Shown in pieces: positions 33,716 to 42,400 of a stretch of 64,000 nt of DNA (the first letter of the stretch is position 1; the number at the start of each line of letters is the position of its first letter). Source of the DNA: JBCDJG01 sp038748065 (GTDB taxonomy: Bacteria; Pseudomonadota; Gammaproteobacteria; Pseudomonadales; Halieaceae); NCBI GenBank assembly GCA_038748065.1, contig JBCDJG010000013.1, positions 30,764 through 94,763 of the forward strand, written 5' to 3'. A program made the translations under genes and the position numbers. The notes under the pieces were generated by a model. That model saw only the letters and a list, made by a program, of their open reading frames with translations, did not search any database and was not told where the DNA came from.

Positions 33716-34777
33716 ATGGCCCCGACCAAGACGAACAAAGAAACGATTGAACCGCTGATGAATGCCTCAGTCCTGCGCGGACTGCGGTTACCGATCACTG
33801 AACAACACGTCGACTACGAAAAACTGTTGCACCAGTGTGGCCTCGACCCACGAGAGATCGCCAAGGAAAACGCCGAAATTCCATTCAAGCGCTACCTCGA
33901 TTTTATGGAAGCGGCCGCCGAGGAGGCCGGTGAGCCCCTACTCGGCATTCGACTGTCGCGCTCCGCCGGTCCAGAGACACTGGGTGCGATTGGATTTCTT
34001 TTTCTCTCTTCACCCTCTCTGCTGAAAGCACTGAGCGACTTCTGCCTGTTCCTGAATATCCTGCAGGGGACCACACATGTAGAACTGCGACATGAAGGTA
34101 ACGAAGTCGTCTTCAAGTATGACCTCTTCAGCGTTCCCGATGGAAGTTGCCGCCAGGACGTCGAATTCAGCCTGGCACTGACCAGCCGCATGATTCAGAT
34201 GCTGGCCGGGCCAGACGCGAAAATCAGTCGCATACACTTCCGGCACTCACCGGGAGCGCCAATCAGCGACTACGCGCGTTTGCTTCGTATGGAAACCCGC
34301 TTCAACCAGGAGGACAACGGCATCTATCTGCCAGCTTCGAGCATGCAGACCAAGGGACGCCTTTTTGATCCGAGCCTGTCACAGATTCTGCGCAACTACC
34401 TCGAAGAGGAACTGCGCCAGCGCGACCAGATTCGCAGCTTTGCTGATCAGGTTCGCCACACCATCTTGAACAGCGGTGTAGCACCGCCTGTTACCGCGCC
34501 CAAGGCAGCGAGGCATCTTGGGCTTTCCAAGGCGACCCTTTACCGTCGTCTGCGCGAGGAAGGCACCACCTATGGTGACATACAGGAAGAGGTCAATTTC
34601 GGTATCGCCAAGAGTTATCTCGAAGAATCTGCCTTAACCATCACACAGATCGGCCAGATTCTCGGCTTTGCCGAATGCGCGAGTTTTTCGCGCGCCTTTG
34701 CACGCTGGGCACAGGGTATGACGCCTTCTCAGTACCGCCAGCAACAGAAAGTTGGGTTCAAGACGGATGTGCCCTAG
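33716..34777 (+). CDS. AraC-family transcriptional regulator
   Basis: A 353-residue regulator of the same architecture as its divergent neighbour, with a sensor domain in residues 20-220 and two HTH motifs at the end: APKAARHLGLSKATLYRRLREEG and TITQIGQILGFAECASFSRAFARWAQG, followed by MTPSQYR. The N-terminal part (FKRYLDFMEAAAEEAGEPLLGIRLS) is characteristic of the arabinose-binding-like domain. AGGACG precedes the ATG. A probable terminator follows the stop codon. The target may be the P450/dioxygenase genes or the ferredoxin downstream; this is not resolved. Confidence 0.9.
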   Translation: MAPTKTNKETIEPLMNASVLRGLRLPITEQHVDYEKLLHQCGLDPREIAKENAEIPFKRYLDFMEAAAEEAGEPLLGIRLSRSAGPETLGAIGFLFLSSPSLLKALSDFCLFLNILQGTTHVELRHEGNEVVFKYDLFSVPDGSCRQDVEFSLALTSRMIQMLAGPDAKISRIHFRHSPGAPISDYARLLRMETRFNQEDNGIYLPASSMQTKGRLFDPSLSQILRNYLEEELRQRDQIRSFADQVRHTILNSGVAPPVTAPKAARHLGLSKATLYRRLREEGTTYGDIQEEVNFGIAKSYLEESALTITQIGQILGFAECASFSRAFARWAQGMTPSQYRQQQKVGFKTDVP

Positions 34778-34787
34778 ATATTGCCGG

Positions 34788-34810
34788 GCGGCCTCACTAT
34801 GGCCGCTTTT
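34788..34810 (+). terminator. Probable terminator after the AraC gene
   Basis: A 6-bp stem GCGGCC/GGCCGC with a 7-nt loop is followed by four T residues, 10 nt after the AraC stop. The short T tract makes it a moderate candidate. Confidence 0.5.
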
Positions 34811-34882
34811 GCGCAGCTTTACCTGCATGCTAGTGGATAGACTGCTGGCAAATAGAGACTGTCAGCGACTGGAGAAAGGAAC

Positions 34883-35200
34883 ATGACGAAGATCATTTTT
34901 ATCACCGAGACAGGCGAAGAACACGCGGTGGACGCGGCAGACGGCGAGACTGCTATGGAAGCGGCCGTGACTGCCGGTATCGACGGTATTTTGGCCGAGT
35001 GTGGCGGCGGTTGCGCCTGTGGCACCTGCCACGTCTATGTCGATACTTCGCAGATGGATGTCGTGGGTGAGCCAGATTTGATGGAGAAGGCAATGCTGGA
35101 CTTCGCCGAAGCGGCACAAGAGAACTCACGCCTCAGTTGTCAGATCACCGTTACTGATGCTCTGGAGGGACTGCGCCTGACCGTAGCAACGCAGGCCTGA
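34883..35200 (+). CDS. [2Fe-2S] ferredoxin, putidaredoxin/adrenodoxin type
   Basis: Electron carrier of 105 residues. Cluster ligands are Cys40, Cys46, Cys49 and Cys86 in the order C-x5-C-x2-C ... C, embedded in AECGGGCACGTCHVYV and SRLSCQI, close to the putidaredoxin pattern. An extra cysteine (Cys44) lies inside the cluster loop. This class feeds cytochromes P450 and some Rieske oxygenases. The P450 about 3.4 kb away is the obvious partner. No ferredoxin reductase gene is seen in the window. GAAAGGAAC gives a good ribosome-binding site. Confidence 0.95.
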   Translation: MTKIIFITETGEEHAVDAADGETAMEAAVTAGIDGILAECGGGCACGTCHVYVDTSQMDVVGEPDLMEKAMLDFAEAAQENSRLSCQITVTDALEGLRLTVATQA

Positions 35201-35261
35201 ACTCTGCCGGGGGCGCCGCCATCAATCGATTCAGGCGCGCCACTCGCTTACCATAGGGCGG

Positions 35262-36128
35262 GTGAGCTTACAGGCCCCTGAAAACCGACCCCCTGCCCGC
35301 ATCGCCATTCTCCTTCATGAGAACGCCAAGCCGCGCAACCTCCAAGGCTATGACATCGGCGTATTCGCAGAGTGCTGGCGCGAGGACGGCCACCGTGTGG
35401 ATATCCTCTACGGGCCCCAGGCCGAGGCAAAGGCTGATTTGTGCATCGTCCACGTTGACCTGTCGGTCGTGCCGGAGCGTTACATTGAGTTCGCGCGGCG
35501 CCACCCTGTTGTCCTCAACGCCGAGGTGCGCGACATTCGCAAGCGCCATATCAGCCGCAACCTGCTCAGGGAGGGCAACGACTACAGCGGCCCGGTTATT
35601 TTAAAGAGCGACTTCAACTGTGGCGGCTGGCCGGAGCAGGTTCTGACTGCCGGCAGGGTATCCCGCGGCATCAAGCAAATGACACGGCCTCTAAGGCGTC
35701 TGGCAGGTCTGATTACGACGCAACGAGACTACCGACTTTACGACAGCTATGCCGAGGTCCCCGCGCGCTACCGGCACGATGATTCCCTGGTGATAGAAAA
35801 GTTTTTGCCGCAGGTCGAGGACGGCATGTATTGCATCCAAAGCTATCGATTCTTCGGCTCTTGCGCGGAAAGCGGACGAAACTTTTCTCCTAACCCCGTC
35901 GTTATCGGACACTCATCCGTGCGCCAGGAATACGCTGAACCCCATCCGGATGTCGTGCGCTATGCCACCGACATGCAACTACACTTTGGCAAGATCGACT
36001 ACTGCATACACCAGGGGGAGCTGGAGATCATCGACGTGAATAAAACTCCCGGGCGGCGCTATAACCAGCGGCTGAACTCCATTGAGAGAGTTCGCGCCCG
36101 GGCGGCCGGAATCTACGACTACCTCTAG
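35262..36128 (+). CDS. ATP-grasp-like protein of unknown function
   Basis: A 288-residue protein that I do not recognise as a named family. It begins with a Rossmann-like pre-ATP-grasp segment (RIAILLHENAKPRNLQGYDIGVFAECWREDGHRVDILYGP). It then has strands with lysines and acidic residues like an ATP-grasp domain: GPVILKSDFNCGGWPE, LVIEKFLPQVEDG, and near the C-terminus FGKIDYCIHQGELEIIDVNKTPG, where the D-x-N pair would bind metal. This suggests ligation of a carboxylate and an amine, or a relative that lost activity. The start is a GTG at 35262 with AGGGCGG upstream. It follows the ferredoxin by 61 nt, without an evident link. Confidence 0.75.
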   Translation: MSLQAPENRPPARIAILLHENAKPRNLQGYDIGVFAECWREDGHRVDILYGPQAEAKADLCIVHVDLSVVPERYIEFARRHPVVLNAEVRDIRKRHISRNLLREGNDYSGPVILKSDFNCGGWPEQVLTAGRVSRGIKQMTRPLRRLAGLITTQRDYRLYDSYAEVPARYRHDDSLVIEKFLPQVEDGMYCIQSYRFFGSCAESGRNFSPNPVVIGHSSVRQEYAEPHPDVVRYATDMQLHFGKIDYCIHQGELEIIDVNKTPGRRYNQRLNSIERVRARAAGIYDYL

Positions 36129-36175
36129 ACGCTGTCCCTTCGGCTGCGGTCAGGCATGAAAACCAAGAAGCCGAA

Positions 36176-36712
36176 CTACCAGGAATAGGTGCCGCGAATC
36201 GGGTAATTGTTCTCGGGATTGCGAATCCAGGCCAGGCCACCCACCAGCGCGTCCAATTCCGGGCGCACGAAGGGATTGTTAGAGATGTCGACCACGTGCG
36301 CCTGCCCGTCCGCGTTGATGACAAACAGACCCGGTTCGGCAAAATTGTGATCAGTCTCTTTTTCCGAGCGCGGTATCGAAATGTAGAGCCCAAGCGCCTG
36401 CATCTGCTCAACGGTCAGACCATAGAACAGCGGGAAACTGACATTCAGCTGCTCTTTATGCGCAGCCAGCTGTTCGGCGCTGTCGCCAGAGACCGCGACC
36501 ACACCAACACCAGTTTCACGTAGCGCGTCGATATGCCCTTCCAGAGCATTGAGATATTTGGTGCACAAAGGGCAGTGCTTGCCCCGATAAACGACAAGCA
36601 GAGTCCAATCGGTACCTTCCGCGGGTTGCATGATATCGATTTCGCTTCCATCGAGACTTTTAACAATGAGCGCAGGAAACGCTGCGCCTGCGGCGATCTT
36701 TCGGGTATGCAT
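36176..36712 (-). CDS. Peroxiredoxin-like (AhpC/TSA-type) thiol protein
   Basis: A 178-residue thioredoxin-fold protein. The active-site strand reads LLVVYRGKHCPLCTKYLNAL, so the motif is CPLC, in place of the PxxxT/SxxC of classical peroxiredoxins. The rest has the redoxin pattern (GVGVVAVSGDSAEQLAAHKEQLNVSFPLFYG and PGLFVINADGQ). It may reduce peroxides or act as a thiol-disulfide enzyme; no signal peptide is seen, so it is probably cytosolic. It stands between a convergent ATP-grasp-like gene and a globin gene on the same strand, about 95 nt from the latter, which hints at a shared stress function. Confidence 0.85.
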   Translation of the reverse strand: MHTRKIAAGAAFPALIVKSLDGSEIDIMQPAEGTDWTLLVVYRGKHCPLCTKYLNALEGHIDALRETGVGVVAVSGDSAEQLAAHKEQLNVSFPLFYGLTVEQMQALGLYISIPRSEKETDHNFAEPGLFVINADGQAHVVDISNNPFVRPELDALVGGLAWIRNPENNYPIRGTYSW

Positions 36713-36808
36713 GGTGGGTATTCCTTCGCAGATGGGCGAAAGAGGAATATAGCAAACCCCAGATTACATAAACATGAAGACGCAATCAGACGTCTGGCCC
36801 GCCCCTTC

Positions 36809-37255
36809 TCAGGCACGTCCCGTTGTATTCGCCGCTGTATTCACCGTTGTATTCGCCGCCGCTTCCGTCATCACGCCGGCCAGGGTGGTGTAGGTCAGTG
36901 TCCAGGCCTCCTTGAGGTCCTCGTCGAAGTCCTCACCCAGACCCTGAGCGAGCGTCCAGAGTAGCGCCTCGCCCACCACATCGTAATCGGCAGCGACGAC
37001 GCCATAGCCGACGTGTCGCTCCCCAAGCTGCTGCACCGCCGGCAGAATCGCGCCTAGATCATCGAGGGAGTGGACCGCCGTACTGATCATGGCCATCAGT
37101 TTACGGCCCTGGTCCTGCATGTCGCCCTTGAACAGTGCCCTGTAACTGGGATCGAGCTCAAATAGCCGTCCGTAGAACAGCCCCGCCACCGATTCTGATG
37201 CGGGCTTCACCTTCTCCCAGGATGCTTTTACCTGCGTGATCTGCTCAGGTGTCAT
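36809..37255 (-). CDS. Globin (bacterial hemoglobin-type)
   Basis: Heme protein of 148 residues. The globin fold is evident from TPEQITQVKASWEKVKPASESVAGLFYGRLFELDPSYRALF at the N-terminus, with the CD-corner Phe, and LGERHVGYGVVAADYDVVGEALLWTL containing the proximal His in the F helix. Roles of such globins include oxygen or nitric oxide handling. GGAGG six nt before the ATG at 37255 fixes the start; the longer frame is unlikely. The extreme C-terminus is a low-complexity tail (TTVNTAANTTGRA) encoded by a 12-nt tandem repeat and probably lies outside the globin fold. Confidence 0.9.
   Translation of the reverse strand: MTPEQITQVKASWEKVKPASESVAGLFYGRLFELDPSYRALFKGDMQDQGRKLMAMISTAVHSLDDLGAILPAVQQLGERHVGYGVVAADYDVVGEALLWTLAQGLGEDFDEDLKEAWTLTYTTLAGVMTEAAANTTVNTAANTTGRA
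36821..36856. repeat. 12-nt tandem repeat (three units) in the globin 3' end
   Basis: Three 12-nt units, CGTTGTATTCGC / CGCTGTATTCAC / CGTTGTATTCGC, are in frame and encode the Asn/Thr/Ala-rich tail of the globin. The first and third units are identical. Confidence 0.8.
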
Positions 37256-37510
37256 GGCTTGCCTCCAGCAAGATTTGATTTCACGAAACGCGAGAGGTCT
37301 GAGGCCTCTTCGCAATGGCCATGTTGGTGCAAGCAGTATGCCAAGGCCCTCGAGCGCGCAGAATTGGCCGGGCCGACGGCATTGCCAGTGTTAAACGAGC
37401 GAGATAGCGCACCAAGGCAAACCAGCCCTGCACCAGCGGGGGGCGACACTTAGCTGAATGCGCGGGGCGCCGTGCGAGTACGGCCGTCAGTTAAGGAGAG
37501 GGTAATCGAG

Positions 37511-38827
37511 CTACTTGATGACGCTTGTCAGCGAATCTGAGGGTGCGCTTTCCAGGGCCTTTACCCGGTGTTGCAGCCAGCCCACCAGCCAGAAGTTACC
37601 CGTACTGCGAAAGGTCTTCGCGTCGGCCAGCAAGCGCTGATGGACGTCGACCGCGAGAGCGACTGTCTCGGCGTTTTCGGCATCTGCATCCAGCAGGATA
37701 TCGAGCAGGTGCAAGCATTGTTCGAATTCACCCGCGGCGGCTTTGTCCCGGGCCCGCTGCAGCAGTGCGCGCGCCCCGGCCAGTTCTACCAGGTCATCGT
37801 GCACGGCGCTGCGGGGTACGGCATACAGCTCGGTCGTGGATCGGTGCTTGAACCAGCCCGCGTAGTGTTCCCAGATCGCCCGCACGCTCCAGGAAACCTT
37901 GCCGTAGCCCTCGCCCACCTCACAGGCGGCGGGCAGTTCAATTTGCTGCTGCAGGGTTTCGAGGCTCAAGCCGCTGTTCATTCCTTTGACGACTTGATCG
38001 TGCACATACAGCAGGGCATCGCGGATTGCCATCACCTCTGCCCGGCAGACGTCCGCGCCTTCTACTGGCCCGTGGTGGCCGTACAGTATGGTTTCTGGCT
38101 GCAGGTCGAGCACCGTTTGTGCTGCCTCGGCACAGACCAGGGCGTCTCGGTAGCGATCACCACGAATTGTCACCAGGTTGGGAAAGTGCCCAAAGGGGCA
38201 GCCAAACAGGTTACCGGTCAGACAGATGCGTTCATCCGGCCACCAGACCACGAGGGAGTCGTTCGTTTCCGCGCCGGGCTGCGCCACCAGTTCCAAAGCC
38301 AGATCGCCCACCTGCAGCAGGAACGAGTCGTTGAAGTGGCGATCGGCCACGGTCTTGAGCTGTGGCGGATAGTCGGTGTAGCCCGCGGCAGCGTAATCGG
38401 CAAAGACCTCAATAAAATCGTCAGTGAAGCGAAACGCCGAGCGCGCTGAACGGAACGCAGCGAGGCGCTCATCATAGTCCTGGTGCTCCCGGTTCGCTTC
38501 CGTAGCGATCACCTCTAGACCGGGGTTAAGGTCGCGAAAGTAACCCGTGCCACCCACGTGATCGACGTGCCCCTGTGTATAGACGATATAGCGTAGCTTG
38601 CGGGTACTGCCAGCGGAGAGCGATTCAAGGTTCTGCTCGTGCACGGGCGCTTCGAAAGCCATGCCAGTATTTACCAGCACATTGCCCTCGCCCGATTCGA
38701 TAAGGTAAACGTTAGAGCAGCCCTCAGACGCGAGAATGCGCTTGCCATAGCGCCAACAGCGCCCGAAGCGCGCCGCACTCGGCGCCACCGGGCGACTCTT
38801 ATACAGCGGTTCTCCACGATCGTTCAC
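37511..38827 (-). CDS. Metallo-beta-lactamase-fold hydrolase (alkyl-sulfatase-like)
   Basis: A 438-residue MBL-fold enzyme. The zinc motif is YTQGHVDHVGGTGYF; the usual first His of HxHxDH is replaced by Gln (T-Q-G-H-V-D-H). The YGHHGPVEGADVCRAEVMAIRDAL segment supplies later ligands. The C-terminal region with repeated helices and the length are reminiscent of alkylsulfatase-type proteins. A substituted zinc ligand may mean one-metal use or another activity. The start is GTG with GAGGG upstream. It is downstream of the hotdog thioesterase with a gap of about 75 nt and may be the last gene of the 3-hydroxypropionate operon, which is uncertain. Confidence 0.85.
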   Translation of the reverse strand: MNDRGEPLYKSRPVAPSAARFGRCWRYGKRILASEGCSNVYLIESGEGNVLVNTGMAFEAPVHEQNLESLSAGSTRKLRYIVYTQGHVDHVGGTGYFRDLNPGLEVIATEANREHQDYDERLAAFRSARSAFRFTDDFIEVFADYAAAGYTDYPPQLKTVADRHFNDSFLLQVGDLALELVAQPGAETNDSLVVWWPDERICLTGNLFGCPFGHFPNLVTIRGDRYRDALVCAEAAQTVLDLQPETILYGHHGPVEGADVCRAEVMAIRDALLYVHDQVVKGMNSGLSLETLQQQIELPAACEVGEGYGKVSWSVRAIWEHYAGWFKHRSTTELYAVPRSAVHDDLVELAGARALLQRARDKAAAGEFEQCLHLLDILLDADAENAETVALAVDVHQRLLADAKTFRSTGNFWLVGWLQHRVKALESAPSDSLTSVIK

Positions 38828-38902
38828 GGCTTTGCCCTCGGCTTTACGATGGCAAAGATAATACTACAGTATTAATTATGCCGCCACCGAGCTACTCAGG
38901 GA

Positions 38903-39472
38903 TCAGGGCACCTGCAACTCGGGAATATCTATCTCGCAGTTTTCCTCTCGCAGCCCCGCTGCCTGCACAGCGTAATCAAAGTCTTCCCTGTGATGCTGCA
39001 TAGAATCCCGGCGAAGGTTCTTCAGCGTTTTGCGATGAATAGCGTCAGCAAAACGCCTGACATCTTCCGCGCTGGTCAGACGCAAGCCCGGCACTTTCGC
39101 CGGTTCGCCGTCACCACCCTTGGCGACCATGGTGAAGTAAGAGGTGTTCGTATGCTTGACGAACTTATCCTGAAAGTTCTCTGCGGTGACGCGTATGCCG
39201 ACGACCATGGAACTGCCGCCGGTATAGTTGACTCGCGCCTGCATGGAGACGAGGTCGCCGACATCTACCGGCTGTAGAAAATTGACGTTCTCAACGGCAA
39301 CAGTGACACAGTAATTCTCCGCGTGCTTGGTCGAGCAGGCATAGGCCACCTTGTCCATCATCGACAGCAGCTGGCCACCATGGATTTTACCGCCAAAGTT
39401 GGCATAGGCAGGCACCATCAGCTCCGTGATGGTCGTATCCGAAGCTGAGGGAGTCTTGTATCGGTCGGTCAT
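38903..39472 (-). CDS. Hotdog-fold acyl-CoA thioesterase
   Basis: Hydrolyses an acyl-CoA thioester. The YciA/BFIT-type hotdog pattern is visible in 189 residues: PAYANFGGKIHGGQLLSMMDKVAYACSTKHAENYCVTVAVENVNFLQPVDVGDLV, with the GG-x-hydrophobic turn and Asp on the central helix, and a second strand run TSYFTMVAKG. It begins 7 nt after the malonyl-CoA reductase stop on the same strand, so it belongs to that operon. A role in removing a misrouted CoA intermediate is an attractive inference; the actual substrate is unknown. Confidence 0.9.
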   Translation of the reverse strand: MTDRYKTPSASDTTITELMVPAYANFGGKIHGGQLLSMMDKVAYACSTKHAENYCVTVAVENVNFLQPVDVGDLVSMQARVNYTGGSSMVVGIRVTAENFQDKFVKHTNTSYFTMVAKGGDGEPAKVPGLRLTSAEDVRRFADAIHRKTLKNLRRDSMQHHREDFDYAVQAAGLREENCEIDIPELQVP

Positions 39473-39479
39473 TTCAGCA

Positions 39480-42400
39480 CTACACGGTTACCGCGTTGCC
39501 GCGGTAGATACGCGCCAGGTAACGGCTTTCGGATGGGCTTGGCGCCGGCACGGCACACTGCAGCACTGCCCAGACCACGCGCTCCATTTCCTCTTCCAGC
39601 TCCTGTTCCGTAGCGGGCTCCTCGGAGCGCGCTCGACGTGTGAGCTGTACCTGGTTTACCGCAGGCACTGTGGGCAGGCGTTCTGTCTCTACCCCCAGGG
39701 TCACCGTAAATGCGTGCAGTGCGTTCTTGGCAAACAGCGCAAGCGCAAACTCTTCCCGTGAAGACACAAAAGAAGTATCCGAGGTCAGCAGCACAATCTG
39801 GCAGCCGGGAACCAGCGCCGCTCGACGCGCCACGCGAAAATGATGCGTTAGCTGCTCATCCACCAGGCGCGCGAAGCCCTCGTGCGACAGCACGCGCTGC
39901 CAGTTGCCGTCGGCCTCTGCAGCCAGCGCGTTGAAGGGCAGCCTGGCAAAGGGCGTGCTAACTACAACATCAAATCCATCACCGTCCTGCAGGAGTGTAT
40001 CGAGCGCAGACTCTATGTCGTCGCCAATCACCCTGACATCGACCTTTTCAGGCGCCGCCGGCTGCAGGTTATGCAGCACATCCTGGGCCGCCTCATCGGA
40101 TTGCGTTAGCACCACGAGCGAACCGATATCATGGCGCAGGAAGCCCTCGCCCACGGCAACCAGTTCTTCGCGCATGGCGTCGCCCAGCATAACCACCCGC
40201 TTGCCCTCTAGCTTCATCAGGCTTTCAGGATCTGGCCTGGACAGGAGTTCGCCTTCCGTCACCGAGCGATCAAACTTGAGTCCACCGGACGGGTGGAAGG
40301 TTTCGCCGCTGGCAATGTCATCAGCCAGGTGAAAGACTGTAGATAAACCTATCTGCTCATCCGTCGGCATCTTGTGAAGATGCAGGCGATTCAGAATACC
40401 CGCCTCGATATTCTTGGCAGCTTTTTCCACTGCCTTCGGCTCGAAGAAGGGATCAGGCGCTTCCACAAAGTTGGAGACAAAGGCCTCAGCATCCGGGCCG
40501 CTGATCAAGCCACCGGTACGCAGCCGATCCGCCAGCTTCACCCCCAGTTCCTGGGTTAGCAGATACTGAGAGGAATGGCAGCCGTCCTGGCCGTCTTCCA
40601 CGTTAGCCACGAGCTTACTGAGTGCCTTGCTGCCCTGCGCAACGTGCTTAACGTCACTCACGGCATTGCGCGATAGCTTGAGTATTGTCTCGCGCGCAAC
40701 GCCTTCCTCCATCGCGTCAATCATCGCCTTGTGAACGCGGTTCAGGCGCTTGTTTTCAAGCACCAACCGGCCCCGGCGCTCAAACAGGCCCGGAGCTCCG
40801 CCCAGGCCACGCAGCCTGGCACCGTCCACCGGCCCCGGCGCAAGTGCGTTGATCTGAATCTCTGGCCCCAGGTGTCGCGACAGGATCTCGGCAAGCACGC
40901 GCTGGCCGGCTTTTGACACGGCGTAATCGCCACGGTTCGGGTAGGCAACCGCCACGTATTTCTCGCCGCCAAAGTAGCTTGAGACGTTCAGCACGTGGCC
41001 ACTGCCGTGGGCCTTCATTAAGGGTGCGTACTTACGGATGAGAGAATAGTTTGAAATCAGGTTAGCGTGCATGGTGTGGTTCCACTGCTCCAGCGACATA
41101 TCCACGACCATTTCCTCTGCGCCCGAGATGCCTGCATTGTTGATCAGAAAATCTACATGGCCGAGGAGCTTGACGGAGTGCTCGAACAGGCGCTCGAGGC
41201 AGGCCTCATCCGCAACATCGATATCCGGCAGAATGTGCACACGCTGCTCAGGATTTGGATACCCGACGCGGCGCAGCTCTTCAATGATGGTGTCAGCCGC
41301 CGCTCGCAGCTTGGACTCGCTGCGCGCCGAGAGGAGTACCCGCGCACCAGCCACCGCGAGAAAGCGGCCCAGCTGCATGCCGATGCCGAGGCTACCGCCG
41401 GTGATGACCGCAGTTTTGCCTTTATGCAGACCCGGCAATACGCGCTGAATCGCCTGCGGCATAGCGCCCTTACCGGTTGCGCGCTGGATATTTTTGGGCA
41501 CCCACAGGTTGATGTGGTCCATGCGGCGCACTCGGTTCGTGAGGGTCGCAACCCAGTCAGCGGTAAACGCCAGGTTATCCTCCTCTTTGTTGTCGTAGCG
41601 CACCAGCTGATTGGGGAGGATGGCCCAGTTTCTTTCGCCCTTGTTGAGCATCTGGTCATCTTCATGGCGCCAGATGCGCAGCAAGGCCTCGATCGCTGCC
41701 CGACAGATATCGTTGAACAGGTCGCCATGGCCATCGCTGGTGTTCGTGACATAGGTCAGGGCGGGTGCTTCGTTCAGCACGCCCCATTTATCAAGATTAT
41801 TCGCCAATGCCGCAGCAAACGCGATGGGCGAAATCAGCATTTCCTTTACGAAGGCCTCTACGTCTTCATCGCTGGCCGTGCTGAGGGAATACCCGTGCTG
41901 GCCATTGCCGTAGCGCGGTAGCACAACGATACCGTCGAGGCGGCCAAAATGATCACGGATGTAGTCAAAACAGCGGTCGGCAGATTCACGGCGCAGCGGT
42001 TCGAGGTGCAGGAGGTGAACGCGGTCCAGCCCCATGGACTGACTCAGTGAACGCGCGTAGCCCAAGGACTCCAGGCTGCGGAAGGCAAGCACCACGTGTG
42101 CCCCCGAATCCATGTGACGCTGAGCGAAGGTCAGCGCCTCCTCGTATTCAGTACCGCCCAGCAGGAAAACGACCTTGGAACTCAGGTCTTCGAGCCGCTG
42201 ATCCGGCCATGACACCAGCTTGGACCGGCTCTGTGCAGGGACTTGCATACCATTGGTTACCTCAAAGGCATGCTTTGAAACAGACGATGATTCATCCGAG
42301 GCAAGCCAGGTGATTGTCGACGCGACGTCAGCGGGTGTTGGGTAACGATACTCCCACTCGCCTTCCGGTGACTGTCGTCGGTTAATCATCAGATCGCGGA

